Source: Ctenosaura bakeri (lineage: Eukaryota > Chordata > Lepidosauria > Squamata > Iguanidae). From it: a stretch of 64,000 nt of DNA. Made by a program: the position numbers and the translations under genes. Under the pieces are notes generated by a model, which worked only from the letters and a program-made list of their open reading frames with translations, made no database searches and had not been told where the DNA came from. Every line of letters starts with the position of its first letter. Position 1 is the stretch's first letter. Of the stretch, positions 1 to 11,231 are shown one piece after another. The DNA lies in assembly GCA_948474755.1 (NCBI GenBank), contig CAOLHI010000060.1, positions 992,001 through 1,056,000 of the forward strand, given 5' to 3'.

Positions 1-250
1 GGATGGTCTGATGTAAAATATAGGCTACATGTTGTACATGAAATTCACTTTAGGGGAGTCTCAGGTGAAACCAAATTATTTTTTTCCTTGGATATTCACC
101 AAATTTGTTTCAGGGGTGGGGGGTGGGATGGTCTGATGTAAAGTATATCTGATGTGACATACATTAAATTCCTTCAAGGGGGGAGGGGCCAGGGGCATAG
201 TTTTTTTCATTCACCAAAGTAGTGTGGCACATCATTTGACAGATCTTGAT
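1..250. repeat. Degenerate tandem repeat of about 125 bp at the left edge
   Basis: Two successive units begin with GGATGGTCTGATGTAAA, at 1 and 126. Both then run through a similar stretch ending in a G-rich run, followed by ATTCACCAAA near 93 and 210. The units differ by many substitutions, so the duplication is old. The array may continue to the left of the window. The G-rich junction near 114-127 has three close G runs. No coding sequence is seen. Confidence 0.6.
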
Positions 251-1329
251 AAGTCGATCTAAAGAAATAAAACAAAGTTTTGTCATAACTATATAAAGAA
301 AATTAAGCAATGTTTAAGCACTCAAAGAGGAGGATAGCCATCCCTAGAGTGGTTCAAACTGAATGACCATTAATGATGAATTCTCCTGAGCAGTGTAGAA
401 TACTACACTTATTCTGAAAATAGATATTAACAGGTGAGAGAAACTGGCATACTTATTGTGCTTCCTGATTTCACAAAGGCGTTACTCTATGCATTGTACC
501 ATTGCTGCTGGTTGATGCACTGATAGTCCTGTGGAAAAAACAAAAACAAAACAGACTTTGGGGAAGCTGTTTCTTCAGTTACAGGCTCCAAATCCATTAT
601 CTTATTTCTGTTCCCCACCTACCCAACTGTCCAATAGGACTTCTTCTATCTCCTCTTTGGTGGGGGGAAGATATGAATAAAGAGACTTATGAGAAGAATG
701 AAACAAAAAGTCTTTGATTTAGATTTGGACATATACGCATGCACATATATGCATGCACATAGAAATATGTCCTCAGCCAGTAAAAAGTTCCTAAATAGGA
801 TGTGGGGGGGAGTGGTGTTATACAAGATTGCATGCTATAGCCCATTTCAGGAAGTGAGGAATGAATGGAAAACGTTTTTCACTTGAAGTATAGGCCAATA
901 CTCTTCATGAAACCTAGCTCTCAGGAGAACCGAATAAGCTAGCCATTAGACAAGGATTTTAAGTAGGGAAGTAAGCCTATGAAGGGCAGGCAAAGCCTTG
1001 CCCCCATAACTTCATGTTTTCATGCTGATGTGGAAATGCAACATATGTTCATATGTACACATGTTCTTCTGCATGCTTCCCTCATTCTAGGGCAGTACTT
1101 CTTTCAAAATCTGTACAACTGTTTGTGTGTTTAACTTAACTGCTGATTTCTTCTCACTAATAAAGTTGATGGATGACATGGCCATAAAGGAAGCAGATGC
1201 TATCAGCATCATCTAACAGTAATTCTGTCCCTCCTTCACCTCCTTCTTTGGAAGGGTTACCACATCTGCTTGAACAGAGATGATGGCGCTAGAGGAGAAA
1301 GAAAAATAGTGGGCAATTGTAGAAAAGAA
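251..1329. other. Unique AT-rich sequence, no gene seen
   Basis: I recognise no exon or repeat here. The only local structure is a short alternating motif near 731-762, where GCATGCACATA occurs twice. Frames of 71 and 65 codons at 502-717 and 689-886 overlap each other and show no domain, signal or splice context. Confidence 0.5.
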
Positions 1330-1640
1330 TTTATGATTATCATGGCCATCTTAGTGGATGAACTACACCAGGAAGTGGGCAGGGAGGGTGTGTTCCATTA
1401 GTTCTGTTTGACTTCTCAGCAGCTTTTGATACCATTAACCGTAGTATGCTTCTAAGCTGCCACTGTAGGATGGAAGCACTATTCTACACTGGCTCTACAC
1501 AGCCCGATTCTAGGATAAAATAACTTCACTGGCTACCAGTCCATTTCTGAACACTATTCAAAGTGCTAATAATGAACTCTAAAGCTCTATACAGCTTAGG
1601 TCCAAACTGCCTGAAAGCCTGCATCTCCCCATGTGAGCCA
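1330..1640 (+). mobile_element. L2-type LINE fragment with internal deletion
   Basis: Conceptual translation near 1400-1450 gives VLFDFSAAFDTIN, the conserved reverse transcriptase motif (FDLSAAFDTI-like) of L2/CR1-group LINEs. About 70 bases further, near 1530, the sequence gives LHWLPVHF-like residues followed by KVLIMNSKALYSLGPNCL, which normally lie near the C-terminus of the same protein. The stretch between them, which holds the catalytic palm, is missing. Stops and frame changes show the copy is dead. The superfamily call is from motif recognition only. Confidence 0.7.
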
Positions 1641-3839
1641 GCTTATGATCTTTGAAAGAAGGTTTTGTTCCCCCCCACCATGATTAGCACTTTTTTTCAT
1701 TAGATGTATGAAGTACACTGAGACGTTTAGTGGACATATAATATAGCTGAATTTTTATTTATGTTTCTATACCTATGTATATTTTATGGAACATGGTATA
1801 ACATATAGGAAGATAATGTATATCACACTTCCAAGATAAAAATAGTATTGGATTATTAATTTTTAAAAGTCCATAGCTGGGCTGAAAAAACTGATCATCC
1901 CAAATAATTATGTGTTTAGATCATCAAAGGTTGAATATTCAAGCTCATAACATCAAATCAGATATAATCTGGCCCTTCCACATGTATACTGCAGGGCACC
2001 TCCTGAGAGAGACAGCCATTTGCACTTCTTGGAGAAAACGAAAAGAAAGATGACATATTCATTATACCTGCTGTGATGACTCTGAGAAGCTATTAAAGGT
2101 TGTGCAACTATTAAAGGTTGATACTATTCCATCTTCTGGTTTTTTTTTTAAACTTCACCTGCCCTTTCTAGTGGTCAGTGCAGGACTTTGCCTACCTTAT
2201 ACTGGTATATGATAGGAATTATTGGTAAATTGTGGATACTTTTAAATGGCTGGCCATACTGACAAATCAATGTACATAGAAAGGATAGAGTCTTAAAATG
2301 TCGATTACAAGGCTTGTCAGGTACAAGATACTCTTGTATCTTCTCTTTCAGGTTCAGACATCCTTGGCTGGTAGGAGGCTGAACTTTGAGGCCATTCAAG
2401 AGTAGGTCTCTTTGCTGTGTTCCCCTGACTTTCTGAGAACTATCTGTCGATAAATGGTCTTCTTAGTATGGTTGCTTGACTATGAGCAAGCTATATTTTG
2501 CCAGTGAAGCCATGGGTAGCTTGCTCTGGATACAAACAAGAGGGTGAGTGTGAGGAAACACAGGAACACCATTATTCCACACTTTTTTTGTAGCCCTTCA
2601 GTATATATTTTGTTATAATTAGTTAATAAAATATGATCCTAATCACTCAACTCCTATATCTGCCTCCTTCTTTTGAGTGGTTATGCAATGGGTTTTAGCC
2701 AAAAGAGGCTCTCACAGAATCATTATTCAAACCTGGCAAATGAAGCACAGTTCTATATCTTCTCTTTCCAACTTTCATTTCAATATGGACATACATTTTT
2801 GTAAGTGGCATTGACTGTGACATTACAAAAATTGTACCATCAGCTTGTGTTTTTCCTCTTGTGCGAAATATGCTAAATGTCCAGGTGTGTATGAAGCTTC
2901 AGTAGAAGTTATAGAATGCTGGATAGAGTGAATTTAGATAAGGGAGATGATTGTTGGACTTGTGGGAGTGGGAAGTGCTATTAGAATGATATAATGATAA
3001 ACTTATAAACTCTCAGGGCATTTGCTGATTTTTTTAGGGAACTGCTATGCTTCTCTGTGTTTCTAGGTGAGCAGAAAAATCTCATTGTAAAAGGTGCTAA
3101 AGGAAGAGAAAGGTTCCCATTCTGCATTTGAGCTGTTTTTAAATCCTTTGCAATAATCTCTGGCATTCCCAGCTAGCACCAGGATTTTTGGGGTCATAGG
3201 GGAGGGTTTTTGGATGTGTGTTGCCCTTCGTTTTGAGGGAAGGGGACTAGAAAGACTGCTGATGGGCACATGCTCTTGGACCCATCCCTTCTTTGGGAAT
3301 CAGGCAGGGAGTGGAGCATAAATGCTATAATGGATGTTTATACCTTATAAACCCATTGATAAACCTTTGATAAACCCATTTTAGAAGATGGGTCATGAAA
3401 AATGCAGAAGTTAAACACAAATGAAATGATTCAGGGGGGTAAAGTGAATGAATATCTGAGTATACAGGTTATTTGAAATACCATATCTACCTAAATGGGA
3501 CTGCTGGCACTTCAAGGTTTTCAAGTAGAATGCTTCTCTTGGTTACAGCACTTTCACAGACATTTTTGGAACTGTGGAAGAAGACCTTTTGGTGACTGCT
3601 CTCAGGATTTAGAACTCCTTCCCTAAGAAGGCTATGAGACCTCCCCCTTGACATGTGGGAAGTTTTCTGTTCTGAATTTTCCAATCTGATTTCAAGTCAT
3701 TTTAATAGAATGACATTTTTTTTCTTTTATGGATTTGTTTGGTTTTAATCCAATGGATGGCTAAATTGCATTTTAACAATAGCTTTTGTTTTCTTTTTTG
3801 TATGCTTTTGTATACCTTGGTAAGTACTTCTAATTTTAT
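1641..3839. other. Unique sequence, no gene seen
   Basis: Nothing recognisable apart from short homopolymer runs. Frames of 60-75 codons occur on the minus strand (2175-2399, 2981-3166, 3063-3269, 3487-3684), but overlap in different frames or lack any domain, as expected by chance in AT-rich DNA. Confidence 0.45.
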
Positions 3840-3938
3840 TTGCTAAATTATTTAAGGGTTCTTAAATCCCAGTTTTGACAAAAAGATGGGCAATAAATGA
3901 TAATAACAACATCAACAGCAGCAACAACAATAACAATA
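3840..3938 (+). mobile_element. Possible L2 or SINE 3' tail
   Basis: The motif AAAAAGATGGGCAATAAATG followed by a degenerate (AAT/AAC)n run resembles the 3' end of lizard L2 LINEs and their partner SINEs (an AAAGGYGGGATATAAAT-like motif then a simple tail). The more complete L2 at 53.6-54.7 kb ends in a comparable way. Upstream boundaries are not visible. It could also be an unrelated simple repeat. Confidence 0.3.
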
Positions 3939-4016
3939 TGGTAGGAGATAACGAGCCTTTGAGAGAAGTAATGCATGATTGTTACCCTCTATATGAGGCT
4001 TAATAGTCCACAGGTT

Positions 4017-4095
4017 ATACCAGGACTACCCTCTATTAAGATTGCTAGAGTAAGGTGACAGCTTCAACAATTAACCAATAATTGTTTCCTTTCAT
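4017..4095. repeat. 79-bp dispersed repeat, copy 1
   Basis: This segment, from ATACCAGGACTACCCTCTAT to TTCCTTTCATT, recurs in direct orientation at 5581-5664 with a handful of substitutions and one short indel. It codes for nothing recognisable. It may be part of a larger transposon that I do not recognise. Confidence 0.75.
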
Positions 4096-5439
4096 TGTGG
4101 GATTTTATGGTTGTGGTATTTTATGTCTCACTTGCCTCCACATCCCATTTTGGATCTCATACAGCACAGATGGATAAAATGAGTCCCATGAGCCATGTCG
4201 GGCCCTCAGGGCCATTTTTGCAACTCCTAGGGGAAAAAATAATAATAATTTTAGACTCTAAATGTCCTCTATGGGGTGTGGGGACAATTCCATGGAGTTT
4301 TGGCCCTCTCAGGGACAATTTATACCCAGAGTAGACATATATGAGATATGAAATGTATCATGCATAAGCGCAGAACTATCTAAAAATGGTCATGTACAAG
4401 TATCCTAGAATGATGCAGGCAGGCCCCAAAACATAGTGAGAATGCATCCCATGTCCCTTAGAGGGCTTTGGCAGAACATTTGGAAATAATAACAATGACA
4501 AAGGATTTAAATTGTGTGTGCAGTGGGCAGTACGACCCTCCAAAATCTCTAGAAGCAACTAATGCAGTGCCCTAGCCTTCTACAGTTCCATCCAAGCTGT
4601 ACACTTCCAGTTGGACAATTGGAGCCGTTTATTTATCTTCCTCAACCAGCAAATTGTCTCAAAACAGCCCAGGTTTATAGCTAAGTTGCAGGCTGTATTA
4701 GCTGTCTTGAAGGCTAGTATAAAAACACTTTAAGGTAAAGGACCTCATACAAGACAAAGGAAGCGAGGTAGCAAAATGGTAACAAAGGATGGTCTAGTAG
4801 TCACTTAAAATGAGGTGAACTTTGATAATCATACAAGAGGGCCTTAAAATGTGGCATACTGTATGAGCATCCTTTTAGTAATGGAGCAGGAAACATTCCC
4901 CTGCCGTATTCATTCATTTTACACTTTATTTTTTAAAAAAACATCTGAACCATACCTTTAGTGCCCAAGGTCTTCATTGTGTTCTGATTCATCTTCTTTT
5001 AAAAATGAAAAGAAAGAAAGAAACTTTGAACAAATTTGCTGCTCATTTGTTTAGCCTTCTCCATCCAGGAAGAAAACAAACATCTTAATCATAGATGCTG
5101 ATTTCAAGTTATTATTGTTTCAAAATGTCATTGTATGAAACCTGAGGAAGGAGGGAAAGAATGATGCCTATTTTAAAATAACAGGCATTAATCACTGCCA
5201 TGTGTAGTAAATAAATAGGTATGTATATTAAAGTGTTGTTTTTCTCCTTAGCGTATATTTTGGGAGGAGGTGATCAGTTACAACAGTAAAGCAAATATCA
5301 TCTATTTATTCATCCACTTTAATTGAGGGCCCATTTTTATCCACATTTGGTTGGGATAGATAGCAAAACAAAAGAAACAAAATTAGTCACATTTAGTGAA
5401 ACATTTTCATCTTTTCTGGATAGAGTTGGGTGGAAACTA
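4096..5439. other. Unique AT-rich sequence, no gene seen
   Basis: No exon or known repeat recognised. A plus-strand frame of 79 codons (4095-4334) starts at the end of the 79-bp repeat and has no recognisable domain. Confidence 0.45.
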
Positions 5440-5551
5440 TATTTGAAAATATTTGAAAAAAAAGATTGAAATATGAGTTTTTTTAATGAGAACTCTGATG
5501 AGAAGAGACTTAGACCAGCAAAAATCTTGAAAATTCAAAAATTACTCTGTA

Positions 5552-5573
5552 CAATCAATCAATCAATCAATCA
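5552..5573. repeat. (CAAT)n microsatellite
   Basis: About five and a half perfect CAAT units, directly upstream of copy 2 of the 79-bp repeat. Confidence 0.95.
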
Positions 5574-5580
5574 GAAAGAT

Positions 5581-5664
5581 ATACCAGGACTGCCCTCTAT
5601 TAAGGTTGCTAGAGTAAGGTGACTGCTTCAACAATTAAGAAATAATTATTTATTTCCTTTCATT
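5581..5664. repeat. 79-bp dispersed repeat, copy 2
   Basis: Direct-orientation match to 4017-4095, from ATACCAGGACTGCCCTCTAT to TTTCCTTTCATT, with a few substitutions and a short TATTT-type insertion. It sits between the two halves of a family C copy. Confidence 0.75.
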
Positions 5665-6296
5665 TTCTAACACAGATATATTTATTTATTTGGCAATAAG
5701 ATGACATTCACTGTGCAGAAAAGAAGCTTCCTATGCAGAAAACTGCATTTTCTGTGCAGAAAATAATACCTTACACATATTTTTGGAACATAATAACTTC
5801 CAAGTTAAAAAATTTTCTTGTCTACTAGAAATAAATTTATGAATATTTGCATCCATATTGAGCACCAAGGACAACATGAATAAGTATCTTACAACATATC
5901 TCAGCTTTGGATTTGGAGATAGTACAAAAATTAATTAATCTGGAGCTAATTCTATGGGTACAAGAATTGATTCATTTCTGGTCCATATCACTTTGACATG
6001 TGTTTATCTATAAGTTCATTTCAATTCAATTTCATAATTAATCTGTAATTAAGAAAAGAAATTTCATGAGTGATTTAAAATATTTAACTTAATACTTCAA
6101 AGGTATTCAAATATATATTTTAAAACTGACAGGTGAAGTGGATGGGTGCAGAAGGCCAAAAATACCTAGAGAACTAAATGTTCTTATTATATGAAAATAG
6201 ACATATATCTCTATACTGAAAGTCTGGAGAAACAACCTTCTTTCTATGGGAGAAAATGAAAATATTCTTATTTATTAAAGGATGATGGTTAAATCC

Positions 6297-7172
6297 AAGA
6301 AATTCTTGGATTAAGATAATGGAGTTTTGGCAAAAGGTTTTTAAAGAGATAAAAGAGATTATAGGAGCAGATATACCAGTATGTCCAAATATTGCATTGT
6401 TATCTATATATGATAAGGTTGAGTGTACTCAAGTAAAGAAAGAATTAATAACAAATTTGTTAACTGCAGCGAGATTAATAATAGCAAAAAAATGGAAAGC
6501 AAATGAAAAATTTCAAATAGAGGAATGGTATAACGAAGTGTGGAAAATCGCAATTAATGATAAACTAACATGTAGAATTAGGTTTATGAAAGGTTTGGTT
6601 AAAGGGAATGATTTTGAAGAAATTTGGAAAATATTTTTGGATAAAGTTCTGAAAAGAGATAGTAATACTACCCTGTCAAAAGAAGAATGGCAATTTTGGA
6701 AAGTGGATTAAATAAAAAGTTGGCTCTGGGGGGTGGGTATTTTTTAGTTTTAGTTTTGTTTTTCTTTTATGTTGTATATTTTGTAATTCTTAGTAGGTGT
6801 GTGTGTTAAACTTGTGATTTATAGATTTAAAAGGATAAGTGATGTCAATGTTTTTTTAAAAAAAAAAGTTAAAAGAATTAACAATAGAAATAGATTAAAG
6901 GGGATGTGAAAAATATTGAATTAAATGTGAAATTATAATAGTTGAACAGATTTATAAATTTAAGGGTAAAGGTGCAAAATAACAATGAAAGTTAGTATTG
7001 CTTAAGAGAAGAGAAAAAAAAGAAAAAGAAAAAAAAAATTTTTTAATTCACTATTATGTATATCACATGGTGTTTAATTTTTTTTTCTTGTTTTGTATTT
7101 GTGATTTCGTTATATAATTAATAAAAATTTAAAAAAAAAGAAGATGAAAAAAAGAAGAAATTCTTGGATTAA
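6297..7172 (+). mobile_element. 5'-truncated LINE-1 insertion with 18-bp target-site duplication
   Basis: Flanks at 6297-6314 and 7155-7172 are identical: AAGAAATTCTTGGATTAA. The element between them (6315-7154) holds the last part of LINE-1 ORF2, an untranslated 3' region of about 420 bp and an A-rich end. This is the classic product of target-primed reverse transcription that stopped early. The exact target duplication and the still-open 130-codon frame point to a fairly recent insertion. It cannot move on its own, since endonuclease and reverse transcriptase domains are absent. Confidence 0.9.
6319..6711 (+). pseudogene. LINE-1 ORF2 C-terminal remnant
   Basis: An open frame of 130 codons forms the 5' part of the truncated LINE-1. 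It includes LLTAARLIIAKKWK at about residues 46-59 and an EEWYNEVWKIAINDKLT-like segment, both typical of the region near the C-terminus of LINE-1 ORF2p in vertebrates. The first methionine is internal to ORF2 and not a real start. No endonuclease, reverse transcriptase or cysteine-rich motif remains. The protein is lysine- and tryptophan-rich, as expected for this region. Confidence 0.8.
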
Positions 7173-7307
7173 ACAATACAAAATTGTACATGTTTATTAC
7201 TCCTGTCTATTGATTGCTTAGATATTTATAGGCTGAATTCTTCACCTATTTCATTCCTAAAAGCCATAATTGTGGCATTTAATAATGTATTTTGTCTCAA
7301 AATATGC

Positions 7308-7310
<3 letters not shown>

Positions 7311-7349
<39 letters not shown>
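7311..7349. repeat. (TA)n microsatellite
   Basis: About 39 bp of pure TA alternation. It lies shortly upstream of the tRNA-derived SINE that starts near 7371. Confidence 0.98.
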
Positions 7350-7352
<3 letters not shown>

Positions 7353-7370
7353 AACATCTGAACATTCAAG

Positions 7371-7582
7371 AACCAGTGTGATGGTTTGATCTGAGCATTT
7401 GACTACAAATCTGGAGATGAGGGTTCAAATCCCCACTCAGCCATGGAAACCTACTGGGTGACCTTGGAAAACTTTCATTCTCTCAACATCAGAGGAAGGC
7501 AAAAGCAAACCACCTCTGACCAAATCTTGCATAGCAAACCTTGTGATAGATTTGCCTCAGGTGGAAATGACCTGAGGCTTGC
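7371..7582 (+). mobile_element. tRNA-derived SINE
   Basis: The copy shows a tRNA-like head with a good RNA polymerase III B box, GGTTCAAATCC at 7422-7432. A body follows with CTGGGTGACCTTGG, ATCAGAGGAAGGCAAA and AACCTTGTGATAGATTTGCC, the layout of squamate tRNA SINEs whose core resembles MIR/CORE SINEs. The A box is decayed. No clear tail or target duplication is visible at the 3' end. The exact family name was not checked. Confidence 0.8.
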
Positions 7583-9072
7583 ATCGACAATCTGAACATT
7601 CAAAATGTGTGAAAGTTCTGCTTTGTTTGTATAGGTATAAAACTGAAAAGTTTACATTACAGTACAGACTGGCACAGAATATTTATACAGAAAGATGTTT
7701 ACAGGTTGTAAGAGGGCCATATTCCTGTGCTATGCACTTCTTTATGGGAACTCACACAGTGGAAGCTTATAAATACTAGGTATGTGCCTTCTGTTCAATG
7801 GAGTAATCATGCTCACCATGATAGAACATGTCAAGGTTGTATTAAAGCTGTTTTCTGCTTTGATTGAGTTGGAAACCAATCTCAGACTCCAAAACAAGAG
7901 CTGAAATAAGGATGAGCTCCAAGGGAACCTCTTTTAAAACCTGTCAGAACTAAACCTGGAATATATTTAGTGAATTAGGGCAAGAGTACCAGTTAGGCAT
8001 CTATTTCAATCATTAAAAAAAAGTTGTGAAAACTCACAAAAATGTTATGGGGAAAAAAATCACAAAAATCCAGAAGTCTTCTTATTAATAGTACTGCCAC
8101 AGAATTGTCCAAATCTATTTTAAATATCAAAGCATAAAAACTGAACTTAAACATACAGATTGTGAGAAGATTAAAATATTTAGTCTTCTTTCCTTTTATT
8201 ATTAGTATTTTTTCTTTATTAAATATTTGTCTGCCCCTTTTCTAAAGATAATACTGGAGAAATTGTTGCCCTCCCAAGCCACCCACCAGCAATTGAATGC
8301 TCCCCAATACTCTTCAGAACATTGTTGGGAGGTGGGGGAGGGGGAGATTTTACCTGCCAGTTGGTCAGAGATGGTAAAGAAGTTCTGGAACTCTTTGTGA
8401 CAAAACCTTAAATATCTCTTCTGAAATCCAAAGGAAAATTAATCCCAGATCCTGCATGGAATCAAACTAATTTGGACCAATTCAGAATGTATGCTAGGCA
8501 AAACATGGGTTCTCCAAAATGTCCCCTAAGTGCCCTAAATTTGCAACATTTCTCTCTAAGATTTCCCATATAAGTCAACAGTGCGGGAAGAGCTGGGAAT
8601 GATTGTTGGGAGAGGTATCTTTTGTTATAGATAGGTGTAGCTTCTATCTGAGAGAATAGTTTTACCAGAGTTCTGTAATCACCCTGATTTGTGAGTGAGA
8701 CATTAAGGTAATTAGCAATATGCTTCATATCTTTTCTGTACTCTTTGCTAGTTTTCTTCTTTTGAGCAAAATAGTGCTTAAATGGTTATGGTGACATTTA
8801 GGTGGTTTTTGGCTTGGGTTTCTTGTTAGTACATATCTGTTTCTATAAATTTATTCTAGTTGCAAATAAAATCCTATCCTACCCTAAAATTGTACCTTAC
8901 GGTTGATGCAATGCAAATTTAATTGTTAAAGCATGCAATCAAGGATGAAACTCAGTGATTTTCAAGTTTCTCCCTATGCCACAATTCATAAAGGAGATAT
9001 CAAAACAAAACAAAAATATATCTTTAAGAACTGATATAATTGAAGAGAAGCTTCAGTTGCGCAATGTCCTGC
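7583..9072. other. Unique AT-rich sequence, no gene seen
   Basis: No exon or repeat recognised. The 88-codon minus-strand frame at 8462-8728 has no recognisable domain. Confidence 0.45.
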
Positions 9073-9240
9073 ATTTGTTGTTGTTATTGTTGTAGTTGTT
9101 GTGAGCCTTCAAGTTGTTTCTGATGATGATCTCAGGTCAAATCTATCATGGAATTTTCTGGAGTTGAGAGTGTGCGATGCATCCAAGGTCACCCAGTGGA
9201 TTTACATGGCTGAATTGATAATCAAACCCTGGCCTCCTGG
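9073..9240 (-). mobile_element. tRNA-derived SINE
   Basis: Read on the minus strand this is the same SINE type as at 7371. The rc B box lies at about 9221-9230 (ATCAAACCCT on the plus strand) and the core includes AAGGTCACCCAGTGGATTT. The 3' tail is a (CAA)n run, seen as degenerate (GTT)n at 9075-9101. It abuts the family B element starting at 9248. Confidence 0.75.
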
Positions 9241-9247
9241 GACATAG

Positions 9248-9449
9248 GGTTATTTCCACCCTACACTGTTATAGTGCTCTTATTCCACTTTTAACATCCT
9301 GTGGAATTCTTGGGTTTGTAATTTACTTAGGTCAAAGAATTCTCTGGCTGAGAATTCTTAATACCCCTCACTAAACTGCAAACTGTAGGATTCCATAGGA
9401 TGTTGAATGTGGAATAGTAACACTATAACAGTGTAGTGCAGAAATGGCC
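9248..9449. mobile_element. Family B short inverted-repeat element, copy 1
   Basis: About 200 bp with terminal inverted repeats: the left end reads GGTTATTTCCACC and the right end GTGCAGAAATGGCC. The arms match each other along most of the length (CACTGTTATAGTG near the left, CACTATAACAGTGTAG near the right; two GAATTC-containing inner blocks). There is no coding capacity, as expected for a MITE. No convincing flanking duplication is seen for this copy. Confidence 0.8.
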
Positions 9450-9945
9450 AACCAGACCACTACGCCATGCTTGCTTCTGTATTTAGTGCACTCCATATTA
9501 TGCAGAATTGAACAAAGTCAACTGGAATAGAAGAATAAGAGGTTTCCACATATGAAAGCTCAATTCCCATTCAAAGCACTGTTGGAATGTTGTAGATTTC
9601 TAAACTAACACTGCCTTTATTCTGTAAGTGATTTCCATAATAATTGTCTACAAAACACACACACACACATATTTAGATAAAGAGTATTTTCTTTTTAACC
9701 ACAAACAATAATGTCTGCACTTATATAATCTCTCTGTACATATTGAACAGAGAGTTGGTGGGCTTGATCTGTTTAGAAGAGGCAACTGTCCTGATTTTAT
9801 CCAATTTTGCCACAAAACACAAAGATTCTGTTAAAAAATATCATAATCAAAAGGTGTCCACAAAAAAACTTCTGGATCTTCTTTGAATGCAATTGGGGAA
9901 GCATAATCCCTTAATTTGTGTCCTGAAAATGTCATTCAATTAGAC

Positions 9946-9956
9946 AAAAAAAAAAA

Positions 9957-10004
<48 letters not shown>

Positions 10005-10028
10005 AAAGAAAAGAAAAGAAAAGAAAAA
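9946..10028. repeat. Poly-A / (GAAA)n / (GAAAA)n microsatellite
   Basis: A run of A grades into GAAA units and then GAAAA units. It may mark the decayed A-rich tail of a retroelement, but no element body is recognised next to it. Confidence 0.95.
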
Positions 10029-10123
10029 CCATTATAGCATTTCTTGATTTCTGTTGATAGTGAGTGGGAGACTCAAATCCCTCTAAGGAGAATTCAAGGA
10101 TTCCAGCTTCAGAATAAAACTGA

Positions 10124-10539
10124 GGCCTTTTGCACAGCACCCTCCAATCCTACCACAAGGATGGAAGAAGGATGGGACTGTGACAGTGCTTCTGTATGAC
10201 ACTGTCACATACCATCCTTCTCTCATCTCCAGGCAGCATGATTGAGGGTTAAATCATTGACGGGTTTTCCCTGTCAATGAACTGTGATTCCACCACCATC
10301 CTACACTTTTCTATCCAGTGGAAGGACAGGGAGCACAATAATGGTGCTTCCTGCCCTAGTGCAGCCAGAGAAAGTTATTGGCTCTGCCGTGGAGGGAACT
10401 AGTGTGTCCATCATACTCCCTTCCACAGGGAGCCGGTCCTGTGTGGAGGGGAGTGCTGCCATTGTGCTCCTTCCTGGCAGAGCCACTGCTGGGATCCTTA
10501 CTGGACACTGCCATAAGAAGGTAAGCTGTGGAAAGTGCC
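10124..10539. mobile_element. Family A hairpin-bearing DNA element, copy 1
   Basis: The element runs from GGCCTTTTGCACAGCAC to TGTGGAAAGTGCC and is flanked by TGA on both sides (10121-10123 and 10540-10542). A strong hairpin has arms at 10165-10188 and 10200-10222, with a loop containing CTTCTGTATGA. A second has arms at 10254-10264 and 10269-10280. The body also matches three other copies in the window (43.7, 46.4, 48.5 kb). A 100-codon frame inside is not conserved among copies, so it is taken as chance. Confidence 0.75.
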
Positions 10540-11055
10540 TGAGAGTTCTGACATTACTTTGCCAGCAGTTGCTGCTGCAGAGTTAAATGACATGAAAATC
10601 TTAATCTGAAAACAAGAGTGTCCTTCCTCAACGAAGTTGAATTGAAGATGTCCGTCATTTTCTCCAAAATTTGAAAGAAACATATAGCATGCCTTTCCAA
10701 AAACTAGGAGAAAGGAACACATTTTTCAATTTGCATGACTTTCCAAGAAAGATAAACCTCTGGTTTTGTTTTTTTTAAGAGATTCACTTCTCTGACACTT
10801 TTTATTGGAACAGTTTGGATCAGTCTGAAATTGGGTACATTTGCAAGTTTCATCAAGTCAATTGTGGATGCCAAGTATCAGGTTATTAGTAAAACAAGTA
10901 TAACTTTTTTAAGCAATAGGGTTTAGGAGTTCATAATGAAACCGTGAGGACCTTCCTTTAATTAAAGGAGGCACTAGTACATCCTTTTACTACTATATTA
11001 AAGTGTTAACTACACATGAGTTACCTGTAATTGTATTTTTTAGCTTTTGAACTGT
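10540..11055. other. Unique sequence, nothing seen
   Basis: No exon or repeat recognised between the family A and family B elements. Confidence 0.4.
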
Positions 11056-11162
11056 GACCATTTCTGCACTAGCCTGTTATAGTGCTATTATTCCACTTTC
11101 AACATCCTGTGGAATCCTGGGGTTTGCAGTTTAGGGAGGGGCCGGCTAGCGTGGAAATGCCC
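11056..11162. mobile_element. Family B element, copy 2, internally deleted
   Basis: The left end GACCATTTCTGCAC and about 90 bp of the left half are well preserved, then the sequence jumps to a right end GGAAATGCCC. The inner right half is missing. TGT flanks both sides (11053-11055 and 11163-11165), a possible 3-bp target duplication. Confidence 0.75.
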
Positions 11163-11231
11163 TGTATCTCACTCATGTAACTCCCTATCATCTATATTTC
11201 TCATTAATGGCATTTCATAATATACCTATTT

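Larger units (their letters stand above)
5440..5772. repeat. Family C repeat, copy 1 (interrupted)
   Basis: The left part (5440-5520) carries the family C opening: a TGAAAATATTTGAAAA-like stretch, then CTGATGAGAAG. The right part (5709-5770) carries iterated CTGTGCAGAAAA motifs typical of the family's middle. Between them lie a (CAAT)n run and copy 2 of the 79-bp repeat, so the copy is either interrupted or composite. Better copies are at 22.1, 37.6 and 58.1 kb. Confidence 0.5.

Noticed and set aside
7400..7440. tRNA gene at the B-box match
   Set aside because: The B box is good, but the A box and cloverleaf are not intact and the sequence continues as a SINE body.
10284..10586. 100-codon frame inside family A copy 1
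   Set aside because: The other family A copies do not keep this frame, so it is not an element-encoded protein.
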